NCBI RefSeq assembly: GCF_001625195.1
Contig: NC_054389.1
Location: forward strand, 9,420,520-9,484,519
DNA: 64,000 bases
Reading direction: 5' to 3'
From: Drechmeria coniospora
Lineage: Eukaryota; Ascomycota; Sordariomycetes; Hypocreales; Ophiocordycipitaceae
Positions 14,501 through 27,300 of this stretch are shown here, piece after piece (the first letter of the stretch is position 1; each line of letters starts with the position of its first letter). Position numbers and translations under genes: made by a program. Below the pieces are notes generated by a model. The model searched no databases. It was not told where the DNA came from and saw only the letters and a list, made by a program, of their open reading frames with translations.

Positions 14501-14997
14501 ACGAATTCGTCAATAAGGACGGGTACAAGACTGGGAAAAAGGGCCCGAAGGCGGTGCTCGGTGACGGAGAGGCAGAGGACAATCTCGGCGCCAGACTGTT
14601 CGACGACATGTCTAATGGTCGAGTCTGGAACGACGCCACCATCGAGCGGGACGTACTGGGCACCACAGGAGAGGACGGCCCAGATGCCGACGATCATCTC
14701 GAGTCCTCGCTTGACGACGAGGGGCACCCTCTGGTTTGGCTGTACACCAAGGCCACGGAGCCGTAGGGCAAGCTTCTGAGCTCGTTCGGCGAGTTGGCCA
14801 TATGATATCATGCGAGGAACGGAAGTGGAGAGGTCCCGCACCGCCATCAAAGACGGTTGTGAGGATGCTTGATGATAGAAGGCAGAGGTGGTAGTAGGAA
14901 AAGGAGTGGCAACCACTTCGCCACGGCTGAATGAGGCGAGAGATGGTGAGAGAGTCCTCCGGCTTGCGGGGACAGTGATGGGGACGGAGACGGCCAT
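11537..14997 (-). CDS. Adenylation domain fused to six-helix ferric-reductase-like (TmpA-like) module
   Basis: Six exons: 14412-14997, 14209-14343, 14029-14111, 13568-13956, 13401-13488 and 11537-13258, giving 1000 residues. Residues 1 to about 505 form an NRPS-type adenylation domain. Splicing restores the A3 motif YTSGTTGKPKGV; NCCGPTETT (A5), YCTGDLGRW (A7), DDQVKVKGFRVE (A8) and FPTTANGKVDK (A10) follow. No carrier-protein LGGxS motif is seen. After a Ser-rich linker come about six hydrophobic helices (about 565-790), then a ferredoxin-reductase-like end with a flavin-loop-like EWHSFATIP and a nucleotide-binding ATGSGIGPLLGH. The second half resembles the TmpA membrane flavoprotein family known from Aspergillus conidiation. 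The 72-nt intron 13957-14028 is stopless but carries a perfect CTACTAAT branch site and its removal restores normal A-domain spacing. Substrate and product are unknown; the adenylated acid may be handed on or reduced at a membrane (inference). Confidence 0.85.
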
Positions 14998-17900
14998 TTT
15001 GACGAGTAGCACGAAGTCTCAGCGTACGAGCGAGGCAAAAATGGGAAGAAGGAGGAGGAGGCTGCGCCGTCAACGCTAATCTGCTTCACTCACCATCTGA
15101 TCGTGTGAAACATCCGGACGAGACGTTGAAGAGAAGGCCAGGCTTTATATAAGTATCGTTGGCTCTCGACCGAGGAGGATAGCAAGCAGCCCTTCATATG
15201 GTAACGCCGACTACGGGTCCGGAGGGCGGACACGCCATGCGGAGTGACGACGTGACGTGGACATGGACTTGGCTCTGTCAGCCAGCAGGAGGATCCCGAC
15301 ATGGGCATGACTTGAAGAAGGATGACCCCACGTCGGTGACGATAGTCGACTGGAATCATTAGTTCACACCATTGGCATTTGCAGGGTATGGGGCAGCCGG
15401 GGGGTGGCATGGGATTGCTAGGGCAGCTGGCCAGGGACGAAGCAGACGCGATGGGCAGCTCAGATCGCAGAGAGTGGAGGTGGAAGAGGGGGAGGGGCAT
15501 GCAGAGAACAGGACTAAAGGTAGCAGTACCAGTAGCAGTAGCAGTAGCAGATGCGGCTCTGGTAGCAGGAGGATCATGATCTGCGCCGGGACCCGTCGTG
15601 GGAATAGCGTCCTCTTCCCAGATGGGCGTACTGGGGTCCTTGGCGAGAGCATGTACATGTACTCGTCATACAGGCATACAGCACGTACCTACAGGAGTAC
15701 TTGCATACTACATGCATGCATGCTGCACGCGTCCATGTATGTAGTATAGTATCCATCTACTCCGAGCTGATGTCGCATTCCGGAATCCATGTCCTGGAAG
15801 GTGCCGATGTCGACATGGCCAGGGAAACACCCCCCTTCCCTCCCCTTCTTTCAACCATAGACGCCCCCTCGGGCTGCGGACAGAACCAAGGCCAGCACCT
15901 GCTTTTCCGAGCCTGAAAAGGCAAGAACATGACCAGAGGGCTTCTGAGGCGTGTGCGGGAGTGGGAAGGACAGACCGGTGGGGGGTGTGAGTAATACCGT
16001 CGAATGGAACCTAGCTTCTAGATTGGAACCGTCAGGCCCGAAAGGGCCAAACGGTAGCAGCTGGATTGCCAAAGAAGGACGAAATCGAGACAGGGTCCCA
16101 TCCTCCCGCGCTTGGCCACGAGCTTTTGCTTCTCCTGAGACATCGCTCGAACCATGGGAGAAAAAATCAGGAGCTTGGAGTAGTAGGAAGTGGAGGAGTA
16201 GGGGAAGGGGGTCGAGGAGCAGCGCGGGCGTCAGAAAGTCTCAGCCTACTTCTCCACTCGGCAGACAGGGTCCCGGGGCTGTTTTGACCGACCAGAGACC
16301 GAAGGGACCACCCAACCGGAACTTAGGGAGCCAGCTGGGCCGTTAGGCAACGATGCTAGCTGGAAATGTCACCGGAAGTCGAGGGACGGAGGGACGGACT
16401 GGCGCCATTGTCTAGCCTTGCTGACGATGGAAGCACCCGGAGGGGGGAGGGGCGGCCGTTATTGAGGATAGAGAGTAGGGGGTGCAGCCAACGAAGGCGA
16501 TTTATTGTATTCTTGCATCGTATCGTACCGATCAGGGGGGGAAATGCCAAGATTTTCCCCGAGAAGGTAGGTAGATGGAAGATGATAGATAGGGTGGTCA
16601 TTATTTGGTAGGAAAAACAAGGAAGGTAGAGGAGAGGAGGGTAACACGTCTTGCGGGAAGTCCAGATGCATGCACTCAGTACGGACGGAGTATTGCGATG
16701 GATGATACGGCAGAACAGTGCAGTTCAGCTCGATTAGGTTCGGTTCGGTTCAGTTTATAACAGGAAGCTCGTCTGGAGTACGTACACGTACATGTATGTG
16801 TTATGCTATGGGTCAGCAGTGGCCCTGGGTGGAATCGCCAATGCAGCATCGAAGCCACGATCGACATCGACTTACACGATGCACACAGACAGCCAGACCA
16901 GGCATTCACACCGCACCAAACTACCTGACCTCGCCGACCTACCATGTCGTCGTCGTTCAATGAAACGGGCCAACTGCATGTATGCGCATGTCCATGTCCA
17001 TAGCCGGGAATTTCTGCAAGGGGTGCTTCGGATAATGCCTGCTGCGAGCAAGCTGCCGCGACGACGGAGAAGCCGGGCGCAGCACCACCTGAACGACACT
17101 GCTTTCTTTTTCCTCTCACCCTTTTCTTCCGCGCACGCTTCCGTCCTTGAACATGAATTAGTGAATGTATAAATGAAATTCGTTCATTGTTCTCTGGCGA
17201 CGCGTCCACACTCGACCCCGACGCGGCTCTCGGGCCCTTCCCCTTCCCTACTCTTCCCTTCCCTTCCCTACCCTTCCCTTTCCTCCCGTCCTCCACTGCG
17301 TATTTGCTTTTCCCACCCTCCTTTCCATCAATCACAGCACCGCCCGCTCTCTCTCATTCTCCTCACTGCCTCACATGGCCTCACACTCCCTCTCAGTCCC
17401 TCTCTCTTTTTCTCACCCTCTCTCACTCCCTCCCATGCGAGCTTGGCAACACACCCGCTCATGGTCCATTTTCGGACCGCTTTTGGAAATCCTAGATTTG
17501 CGCGCCAGTATACTTACTCGACCGTACTGTCCATAGATAGTAATACCTATTACGCACTACTCCATAGTACATGTACGTGAGCTTTCTCGAGCAGTTGCAG
17601 CAGGCCCCCGGTCGGCAGATGACCCTGATAGATGCTTCGTAGCATACACCGAGCAAGCCACCCCCTACCCCCCACCCCGGCTTGCTTCTGCTTCGGCTCT
17701 TCGAGATCATCAACTCGCTTGAAAACCTCGCGGTCATTCCCCGCGGCAAACTGCCACATTCATTCGACAACGTCAACGCGTTCGCGTACCAAGAATTACT
17801 CACCCTGTCACCTGCTCACACTCGCCCTGCTCGCAAACTAATCTACCCACTCACTCACCCACCGACTCACTCACCCGCTCCCTCTCTCACATACTCACTC

Positions 17901-18082
17901 ATCTACTCACTATCCTTCCAATCTCCTATTGAGTCCCTAACCACTCGACTCCTACTCACCTACTACTCCAAAATCTACTCCCTCACCCACCCTTGCTCGC
18001 ACGACCGCGCGCACGCACCCCTGTTCCGTCTTCGACAACCAACCAACCAAACAACCAAAATCGCACCCACCTACCTACCTAC
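14998..18082. other. Divergent intergenic region, pyrimidine-rich on the right
   Basis: A 3.1 kb spacer between two divergent genes. It holds a small GTAC/ATGC-word patch (about 15650-15760), a G/A-rich stretch (about 16150-16480), and a strongly pyrimidine-biased plus strand from about 17215 to 18080 with long CCCTTCCC and CTCACTCAC runs. The last part is probably promoter and 5' leader of the enoyl-CoA hydratase gene. Open frames here are low-complexity and not convincing. Confidence 0.5.
15143..15151 (-). promoter_or_regulatory. TATA box of adenylation-reductase gene
   Basis: TATATAAAG on the minus strand, 154 nt upstream of the ATG at 14997. It matches the canonical TATA consensus and lies at a plausible distance for a leader of about 100 nt. 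Use in vivo is inferred. Confidence 0.5.
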
Positions 18083-19735
18083 ATGTCCTACGCGATGATC
18101 AACAACACGTCCGAGTCCAGCTCTGCTGCGCTCGTCCAGGCCACGTCATCGGTGGAAGGCGTGAGAGTCATCACCTTGTCGCGGCCGGAGAAGCGCAACG
18201 CGCTTTCGAAAGAACTGATCGTTGCCTTCCTCGTCGAGCTCGCGCGAGCGTCGGCGGACCCGAATGTCAAGGCCGTCATCATCACAGGACAAGGCTCCTT
18301 TTTTTCAGGTGAGTTTTGTCGCGAACGACGCTTGGCCAGCTTCCCAAAAAGTGATGCATGCAATATACCGATTCTCCCTCGGCTATCCAACGTCCTTTCT
18401 CCCGACCGCGTCAGCCATTCTCGTTTCATCTATTCATCTATCATTTCATCTATCCAACTCCTTCGTCCATCTGCTGATGCTCTTGTTCATGAAGCGGGCG
18501 CCGATCTCAACGACATCGCCGCCCTCGATTCGGCAGGTGCACGATCGGCTCGTTACCTCGAGGATCTCTGCTCCGGAATGGCTGCTGTTCGCAAGCCAAT
18601 TCTCGCTGCCGTCAACGGCCCAGCGGTGAGAGAGCCAACTGGCGACCTGACTGCCTGATTTTCCCTCTTGGGCAGGACTAAGGTATCAACGGGCAGGAGA
18701 ATGGTTGACTGACGAAAGAACCATTTTCAGCTCGGCGGTGGCTTTGAGCTCGCCCTCATGGTGCGTCAAGGTGTGAGAGGACGATGATGCCTATCCGAAC
18801 TGCGCGCCCACTCCCCCCTCTTACCCTCTTACCCTTTTCCCGCCGCCGGTCATCGTCGACTAATGCAGAAGTCGATGACAGTGTGACCTGATTATCGCAG
18901 CCAAGTCGGCCTACTTTGCCTTGCCAGAAACTAAACGAGGCCTCATCCCAGGCGCAGGGGGGACCCAGCGACTGACAGCAACCGTGGGCAAGTATCTGGT
19001 GCGTAAGAGTCATTCTCCTGGTCCCTCCTCTCTTGTTTCGATTATATTCTCCCTCCCCCCGCATTTTCCCACTAGTGGAAGGCGAGTACGGCTCGCACCT
19101 GAGTGCGATGACCCCGTGTTCTTAGTCCGACCGTCCTGCATATGCGGACGCACGGAGAAGCATAGGCTGCCAGGCACCTCCCCCCCCCTCGGCGGGAAGT
19201 TCCCGCCCACTATCATCCACGAATACTTGTGACGACTGCTAGACACAGTCGGAACGAGAACAGACTGACAATCTTTTTCTCCTTCCTTTGCAGGCAATGC
19301 GAACTATTCTCCTCGCCAGACCGATTACGGGACCCGAGGCCTTGTCATGCGGCCTACTCTGTGACCTAGTCGACGACGACAACCTGCTCACGCATGCCAC
19401 GGCCGTCGCTGCCGGCCTTTCCGGCCACGGTCCGGAGGCGCTGGCGTTTGCCAAGGAAGCCATATGCAGAGGTGCGTGTGTATCCGTCTTCGACCCTTTC
19501 GCCGGTGCACTCCTACTCTCTGTTCCCTTGGAGACGTTGGGGATGTTGGAGAAAGAGGTGGGCTAGCCGCCGATGCGAACACCAGTGCTAACCCTGTGCT
19601 TGTCGCGGCCCCGCAGCGGACGCTCTCGGCCGTGATGACCTCTTTGAGAGAAATCTCTACTACGCGACCTTTAGCACAGACGAGAAACGCCAGGGTGTAG
19701 ATGAGTTCCTCGCGAGTCGCCGGTCCGGCAAGTGA
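18083..19735 (+). CDS. Enoyl-CoA hydratase/isomerase (crotonase) family protein
   Basis: Likely hydrates 2-trans-enoyl-CoA in fatty or branched-chain acid breakdown. Six exons: 18083-18308, 18495-18625, 18731-18760, 18882-18998, 19294-19471 and 19617-19735, giving 266 residues, the usual length for a single-domain crotonase. The order of conserved blocks follows mammalian mitochondrial hydratase: [15 protein letters not shown] (oxyanion hole), [37 protein letters not shown], and a C-terminal [18 protein letters not shown]. Both catalytic glutamates (in GGGFELA and in LPE) are present. No clear PTS1 (ends SGK) and no strong mitochondrial presequence is seen, so location is uncertain. Exon 3 is only 30 nt, and the first intron (186 nt) is stopless, so simple frame calls would miss this structure. 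It is divergent from the adenylation-reductase gene. Confidence 0.9.
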
Positions 19736-22391
19736 TGCATTAGTCGAACAGAGGCAAAGAATGATATGGGTCGTGTGATGAACAGACGGCCGGACACGCA
19801 GTCGGACAGAAAACCGGGCAGACGGAAAGAAGATCGAATGAGATCGATGAAGTCGTCGGATGCGGAGGACCTTCTGTATATGGGACGCCGTCTCGACACT
19901 TAGGGATGACTTCGCATATATGACGTGCGTCTGCTTTCCAACAAGACGAATCGATGCCTCATCACGAGCGTTCTGCAGCCACGCCAGGGTAGAGTTGTCG
20001 AGATGATTGCGGTAGGTACTGATCTATTTTGCATCATGTACGCCTCGCCTTCGTACACGTACGTATACGCCCACACCAAGATGCATCGTATGGCATATGA
20101 GATAGCATAAGCCTATGAATACAACACTTTGATCGTCCACATCTCGCATTATCCTCCATTTTCTCCCCCAGTCTATTTTCCCTCGGCCTTCTCTACTCAG
20201 CTAGGGATATTTAATGCTGGCTTTGATGCACGTCGGACGAGCTGCCCCATCGGCACACCAGGGGCACCGCCGCTCCTGGCATGCCCCTCCAACCAACTGC
20301 CTAATCCTCAAACCTACATGTGTATGTTGCGCTGCTGTCCCGAGCCCTCGACGCCTTCCCTTCCCCATATGTGAGTTCGTCAAGAGTTAATCCCCCCCCC
20401 ATTCGGTGCGTTCATGACTGGTTTGGCACGCCGGCCACGTGGTCACCATATCTGCATCTGCGCCCCCGCTACATACTGGAAGCGCAGAAGAAGTCCCGCG
20501 ACAGGGGTGAGGGGGTCCCTCAATAAGGGGGGGTATAGGGGGGTCATGCAAGCGGGTAAGCAGGCAGCATCAGACTTGTCAGTGATGCTTACACACCCCC
20601 TCCCCCCTTTCGTCTGTTTGCGGGGTTCATACACGTAGAACCATACAGTACGCTGAAAGACTACCCGAATGGATGAGTTTCTACAAGGAGCAGGAGGCCA
20701 ACGGCTAGCAGAGGAAAGTCTATGCGTACTATTACATGCATACGTACTGTATCAGGGTATTTGAACTTGCGAACTAGACACAAACACGAGAACCCAAAAC
20801 AATCATACGTCGTGACAATACGAATCCAAGGCAAACCCCGTGAACGATACTTCCGCGAGTGCCGTAGTCTTTCTTGGCGCCGCACCGTTGGAACAGGAGG
20901 AGGACATGCATCCATTTCGACTCCCTCCCTCCCCTTCTGGAGACCCGAGCCAAGAGCCAAGAAATGTGAAGGGTCGATCAGTGCCGGTCCCGACAATTCA
21001 CCCTCTACATTCCATCGCTATCGACTGTCGCCTTCTCACCACAGGCAGCAGCCCCCAAGACGATCTGCGCGTCATCAGGAGCTTCTGCAGACTTTGAGCC
21101 ACCGTCATCCTCTGGCAAGCCCATCTCAAGGGAAGGGGGGGATTTGAAGCGGGTGGGAGGTGCGATACACAGTCCCTCCATCAGAAGACTCCGTTCAATG
21201 ATCTCGCTCTCGCGCTTCGCCTTTAGTCACTCTGAACGTCAACCATAGTATAACGTCCTGAAAGTGACTACGGTTACAGACTTGCTGCGGTCCGTACTCG
21301 CTTGCTGTGGCTTTCTGCACAATAGGGCTTATCGAATGGCTAGCTCAAATGAATAGCGATGCTCCAAAAAATATCCGAAAACTCATCAGATGACATCGCC
21401 ATCGTTGCAGTGGTTTTCCATCAGGATTCCGTTTTATTCTCGAAGATTGCAAGTGGGCCAAGGCAACGGACCGCACTCCCTTTTCCCCTGGCCAAAGTTG
21501 AGACCACCGCTACTCTCAGGAACCGACGCAGCGTGTCCTGCGCATTCATGTAGATCATGGTCGATTCACGCAACGGCCAGGGTTCGCCTTTGCAGCTTGG
21601 ACACAAGCTGTCTCATCTTATTGCCTTTCCGGCGGAAAAATCCTCCCTCGTTCTCATCGGCAGTGCATTGTAACAAAGAAAATGTACAAAAATGAAACAA
21701 TGCAGCCGAAAGCGGCACAAGCCAAAGGCAAGGGAGGGCAAGCCGACCAAGAAGGACTACGACGACGCAGTGACCCTAATGCTGGCCCCGGTCTCCAATT
21801 CAGCTTGTCCAGAAAATCCATCCTCATGGGTTTTTTTTTTCTCGCGATATCCTATTCCATCACTCGTTGGCCAGTGACATCAGCGGTTCGAGATTGATAT
21901 CCGACGCGCCTCCAGAGATCCATCTCTAAGCAAAAATCCTCAGCATTCCTTCGCTCTCGGATCTTTGGACACTGGAAACTCAACTATCGAGTATTTATGA
22001 CGCGTCGAAATGGGTACGACCAGCAGCAATTTTCGCTTCGTTTGGCGGGAAGAAAGTAAAACAGCGCCGTCATTCTTACGATGACATCCGACACGACTGC
22101 GCTATGAGAGGAACCCCAGTGAATAGTACTCGCACTCCCAGCACGCCCTTTGTAGATCCCCGACCGAAGGAAGGGCTTCTCGGTGAAACATACGTAGGGC
22201 ATTAATTACTCAAACCGAGATAAGCATCGATTAGTTGCATGTATATATATGTGCATATACCTATATAAGCCGCGTGACCTGGGTTTCGTGCCGTAGCTGA
22301 ACCCCCCGTCTCTCATATGTTCCTCCAAAAATGGCTATATAGGTGCGTGGTATCCTTTTTTCTCCTTTTCGCTTCTTCTATCACATCCCAA
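19736..22391. other. Intergenic spacer without supported gene
   Basis: I see no coding texture, RNA gene or long repeat here. Small features are a C-rich patch near 20390 and an ATATATAT stretch near 22240. Both neighbouring genes end here (3' sides), so little regulatory content is expected. Confidence 0.5.
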
Positions 22392-24363
22392 CTACCTCCC
22401 AGACTCGGCGCTGCCCCCGGAATCCGACGATTGCCTCTCCTTGATGAATTTGGGCCACGTATTGGTCAGCACGAGATATTTGATACTCATTTCCGAGTCG
22501 TCAAAGACCGTGTCGGTGAACTCATCGGGAACATCGCCCCGGTAACGGGCATTCTCCTCGGCTGCGGCCGTCTGCCGAGGCGTATCGTCAAAGGGCGTGG
22601 CTGGGTCGGGCGACGGCTTCGAGCCACCTCCCACAGCGCGGGCGGCAGACTCGAAGACGAGCTGCAGATTCTTGAAGTCCTGCGACGACAGGTTTACCTG
22701 GAACTCGGCGCTGTTGCTGCTGATGAAGTCCATGTAAATGCGGAGGGCACTCTCGTAACACTCTCGCGACAATTTCCTCGTCGTCGTTATCGTCATCGTG
22801 CTCGTAGGGCTCGTAGGGCTCGTAGGGCTCGTAGGGCTCGGCGCGGTGCCCATTGCCGTGTTGTTGTTAACGGCCGTGCTTTTTTCGCTCTTCTCTGACG
22901 TGTGCTCCGCCTCCTTGCCGCCAGGGACGAGAAATGTGGCCCGCCACTCTCGGACGCGGGTCAGGAAGGCAATATTTTCTCCCGAAAAGTCGCGCAGGGC
23001 GGAAAAGTTCTGCAGCGGCTCCGGGTTCTTGGCCAGCGTGTGCTCGAGGGCGTCCATGGTGAGAATGCTGCCGTCGGCGCTGCTGCTTACCGAAACTGCC
23101 TTGGTCCTCCCGAGCCAAGAAGCCGAGGTCGAGCCCGTATGGGTGGACTTGTTCGCGGCGCCGACGAAGCTCTTCTGACGCGACTCCCAGCGGGCGATGG
23201 AGTTGAGCGTCTCTCGGCACAGCGTCACTTGCTTTCGTACCTCCCAGCAGGGGATGAAGATGGTGAAGATCTCGATCATCATGATGGACACGGCAATCCT
23301 GGTCTCGTGAGCGCGAGGGCCGGCGGGGGAGGGGGGGGGCGGGGGGGGCGACATTGACATACCACTGAGGGGGGATGAAGTAGTTGTTGACAACGGCCAT
23401 GCCGGGGACGTAGAGCGCAACGAGCCACATGGGCGCCGCCGGAAGCCTGTTTCGTTTCCTTGTCAGCGGAATCCACGGCGAAAGGTCATGCTCGTCCGCC
23501 GAGAGTGCGTCACGTACCCCGAGAGACAGCAAGCAATTGTCTGGGTCCGCCACCCCTGCGTGTCGCGGAGGCCGCGGGCGCGCCAGAGGACGACGGGGGC
23601 GACGATCCAGGCCCAAAAGAGTTGCCAGAAGACGGAAGGCCACCACTCCCAGCCGCGACCCTGCTCCGACTTTTGTTCCATGGCCGTACCCGAGACTTCG
23701 GTGCCGGGGATGCCAAAGGAGGCGTGAAACTTGCGAGAGATGAGGTACATGAACAAGGTGAGGAAGAGCTGGAGGAGGAGGACACCGTCAGCAAAACGAG
23801 CGACAAGCGTGCCGAGGGCCGGAGAGGGGAAGAGATGAAGGGACGAAGGAAGAAATGGAAGGGGGTGGTACCTGAAAGGCCATGCCGAGACCGACGAGCA
23901 GGGCCATCTTGATGTCGTAGTCGAGCATGCGCCAGCGAGCGACCATGGTCTTGCGGATGCGTGGCTGCTGCGTGGCCCACCCGAGGTCGGTCGTCTTGTC
24001 GACGTACTTTTTCTGCGCGTCGGCGACGTGGAGGAAGCGGCTGTTGGAGGCATGGAAGAGGGCGATGCCGAAGGGGAGCCAGATACCCATGATCCAGAAC
24101 TCGACCACCTCGGGCATGAGCGGGCCGTAGACGTACCCGGTCGTGACGGCGAACCAGTAGCAGTGAAGCAGGCCGACGGAGGCGAAGGACAGGGCGAGGC
24201 CCCGAATGCGCAGGATCGGATTGTTACGACGAAGCCAGAGGTACGCCATGCCGGCGAGCAGGACGATGGTCCATGCTGAGGCGAAGACGAGCCAGAAGAT
24301 GCCAACGCCGTCGAGCCGGAGCTCGGGCTTGGTCTCGGGCGTCACGCCGAACTCGGAGCCCAT
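22392..24363 (-). CDS. Seven-transmembrane protein with C-terminal RGS domain (GprK/Rgs7-like)
   Basis: Four exons: 23872-24363, 23518-23768, 23363-23446 and 22392-23298, giving 577 residues. Exons 1-3 and the start of exon 4 encode seven hydrophobic helices, for example IFWLVFASAWTIVLLAGMAY, WIMGIWLPFGIALFHA, ALLVGLGMAFQLFLTLFMY and SIMMIEIFTIFIPCW. Residues about 355-500 look like a regulator-of-G-protein-signalling box: ENIAFLTRVREW near the start and YESALRIYMDFISSNSAEFQ with SSQDFKNLQLVFESA near the end. This 7TM-plus-RGS layout is that of the fungal GprK/Rgs7 class, which both senses a signal and speeds GTP hydrolysis by G-alpha at the plasma or endosomal membrane. A 9-bp tandem repeat at about 22800-22840 encodes a Ser-Pro-Thr run inside the RGS region. 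Intron 3 contains long G/C runs. The ligand is unknown. Confidence 0.88.
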
Positions 24364-27300
24364 GGTGGCCGACAGATGATTTGCCGCCGCTGCGGTTGTT
24401 CACCTCCCGTCTGGTAAGGCAAACCACGAGGTGAATGGAGGGGCCTTCAAAATAGGTGAAGGAGAGCGGCGACGAAAGCTTGGCTAGCTGGCTGCTAGAC
24501 TTGTCGTCATCGACGGGGTTCGGCCGGCAGGTCGTTTGGAGCGGGATCCCAGACGGAGACGTTTCGTCGATATGATCGGCGACGAATGGAGATGACGGCA
24601 GTCGACGATGGGATCGCAACGTCTCAAGGGGCACGCCAACGAGATCAACCTGCGGGGGTGTTGATGGTCATAAATAAGCCGAGAGCTCGCTGCCATGCCG
24701 CCACTCGAAAGAAAAGAGTCGGTTAGAGAGAGGGGGGCCGACAGCCACCAGAATGCCCATGATACGCGCGCGCCGTCACCGATGGCACGACGAGCACCAC
24801 CGTCCCGCCGGTACGTATCGTATCCAGCCGTGTGTCTGTCCCGCCGTGTGTCCGCCTAGCCATGTGCGTCTGCCGTGTGTGTTCAACCATGTCTCTAGCC
24901 GTTCGGCGTCTGTCGATCCCATGGCGGAAGTGAATGGACGAGCGAAGCAAGGGGAGCGGCTGCCCATTCGACAGATGTCGGCACCGAAGCCATCACAACA
25001 CAACAAGCGCACGACGAGCTTTCCCATGTGCCGGGTGGAGAATCGCAGTGTCTAGCGGCCGGCAAGCATGCGCACGGGCAAGCCGTTGCCCGGTCCCGGT
25101 GGGTTTGTGGGGGCCGAGGCGCCTGCTTGTTTCTTTGTCCTGCGTCGGCGGCGAGACGGGTGCGATGGGGCAGAACCGGGGGGGGGGGGGGGTGGGGGGG
25201 CTGGCCGGCTTCTGCCTTTCGTCGCCTCTGGGCATCAGCAAATGCCGATCGCCACGGGGGATGGCGAGAGGTTGATTTCGAATCCCTGACTTTCGTTCGC
25301 CTTGAGACGGGCCAGCACGTCCGCTTCCCTGCGCTCTTCTCTCGGTGAGAGCAGACGTAACCACACGCTCACTCGCCCTCACCTGCGACGGTTGAGGGTG
25401 CGAACATGATGAATTGTCGACATGTCAGGCTGCGACTGATCGGCAATGGCGGGTGCAAGCCTCTCCTTCTCCGACGTGAACAATGGGAATGTGACGGTAG
25501 TTGGAGGTGTCAGGTGCCAGAGATGAGAGAGCATTGTAGGTCGGAGCCGGGGTGGGTGGAGGCTTCGTCCTCCTTAGGTCCTAGGACTCGGTCGCCTCCT
25601 TGCCGCTCGGCGTCATCCATCACAGACAGTCCAAGGACGCCATCGACCATAGAGGTTGGCCGACCATGCTGGTAGAGGACTTGTCGTTTGCTCGTCGAGA
25701 CAATGGCCGCTTTGAGCAAATCACCGCAAGCCGGCAACGCTCGCTCATCCGCGATGCAGGTGAAGGTGGTGGTGTTTAGCTGCGCCCCTGCAATGCCGTC
25801 AAAGTGTAAACAGGGCTCACTCGTCGACCGCGACTTCCCCAAGGCGAGAGGGAATGCACCGACGGCAAAATTGCTCCGTGTACAGTACTGCACGGTACTG
25901 CACACGTACGCATAAGTATCAATGTCTGGCGCCGCGCATTGTGTCCAAGCTGCAAAGGCGAACCCTGGCCGTGTCCCAGTTCGCAGAATTGCCAGCGCCA
26001 TGGTGCTGCATGTCTCCCTTTTTTTGCTTTGGCCCGGCGATAAAGGCAATCGGCCGCCACAGCGAGTGCCATCTCCTGATCGAGGTGAGAGCGAGGAGGG
26101 AATGTGACGAAATCCGGGCCTCCCGCAGGATCCCGGCTGTTGTCAGCCAGCCACCATCTTGTCACTCTGCAGACGAGAGCGGCTTCAGCAGAGGGCAGGG
26201 TTCCCCATCACGTAGAATGCACATCACTGTATCATCGGATGAAGAGTATCAAGGATGTTGGACAAGCCGATAGTGGCAAGGCACAGGAGCGGGCTGCAGG
26301 CCACGGGTGCAAATGTTCGACGGGCTGCATCGACGACTCGTGCCGTCGAATCCAACGCTAGCCCCATTTCTCTTTTTGCCCCCTTGTCATCCCTTGGCTG
26401 GCTTTTCTTCCCTTCATCGTTGATTGCGCTCATAAGCGACAAGGGTACCGTGCGAGTCTTGGCTACTCGTGCAGGTACGGAGTACATTGGCTTTTTGTCG
26501 TGGCAAAAAAGCAAGCAACTGACCGGCGTCGTGGTAACTAGTCGGCGTCCCATCAACCAGGCACATCTCGAATCGCCTCGCAAGCTGATTATGCTGACGG
26601 GGGCGTCAACTGTCGTCTCCGAGTCGGTGCAAGCTTGGGGTCGAAGATGGCACAGATAGCGAGCTCATACAACTCTGAACAATGTCGACCTGGCCTCTAG
26701 TCGGCCGGCGGCTTGCCTGCCAATATGAGCTTCGGACTTTGTCGATGTGGAGTCGAAGAAGAGACGGACCAGCCAGATGATGTTGTTGCCAAGGCGGGCG
26801 GCGAGGTTCTTGACGACAAAGTGGTGTGAAGCCGGTTGGCCGCGACCAAAGGTTGCCGACGGCGGTCAGTCCAGCATGATTCTGAGGCTGCTGGGTCGCT
26901 GCAGGTTGAGCGAAAGGCAAGAGTGGGCATCGAGCTGTCGACTTCAGTTCCTTCCCTGCATAAGGTGGGCGCCGCCATCAACGCCTAGTCAGGTTATTTT
27001 CTTTCATCCTTCCTTCCTTCCATGCTTCCGTCTTTCCTTCCTTCCTTCCGTCTTTCCTTGCATGCTTGGCCAGAGCTGGCAGTGGCGGTGGCTTTTCACT
27101 GGAGCATCGGTAGCATCGGTTGGGAGGCTCTTGCCGTAGGTGATGGTGATGGTGATGGCTAAGGTGTTTAATGACGCAATACCAGAAGCCATTGAGGAGG
27201 CTTCCAGCGCCGACGAGAAGTGGCGAGCGAGGTTGCCTCTGGCGGCCATTCCGTGGCCTTTTTTTTTTCTTGTTTCAGACCCATCGCGTTGCTTTCCATC

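Noticed and set aside
25266..25290. TTCGAATCC-like sequence suggesting a tRNA T arm (also near 41112)
   Set aside because: No matching acceptor, D or anticodon arms could be folded around either site.
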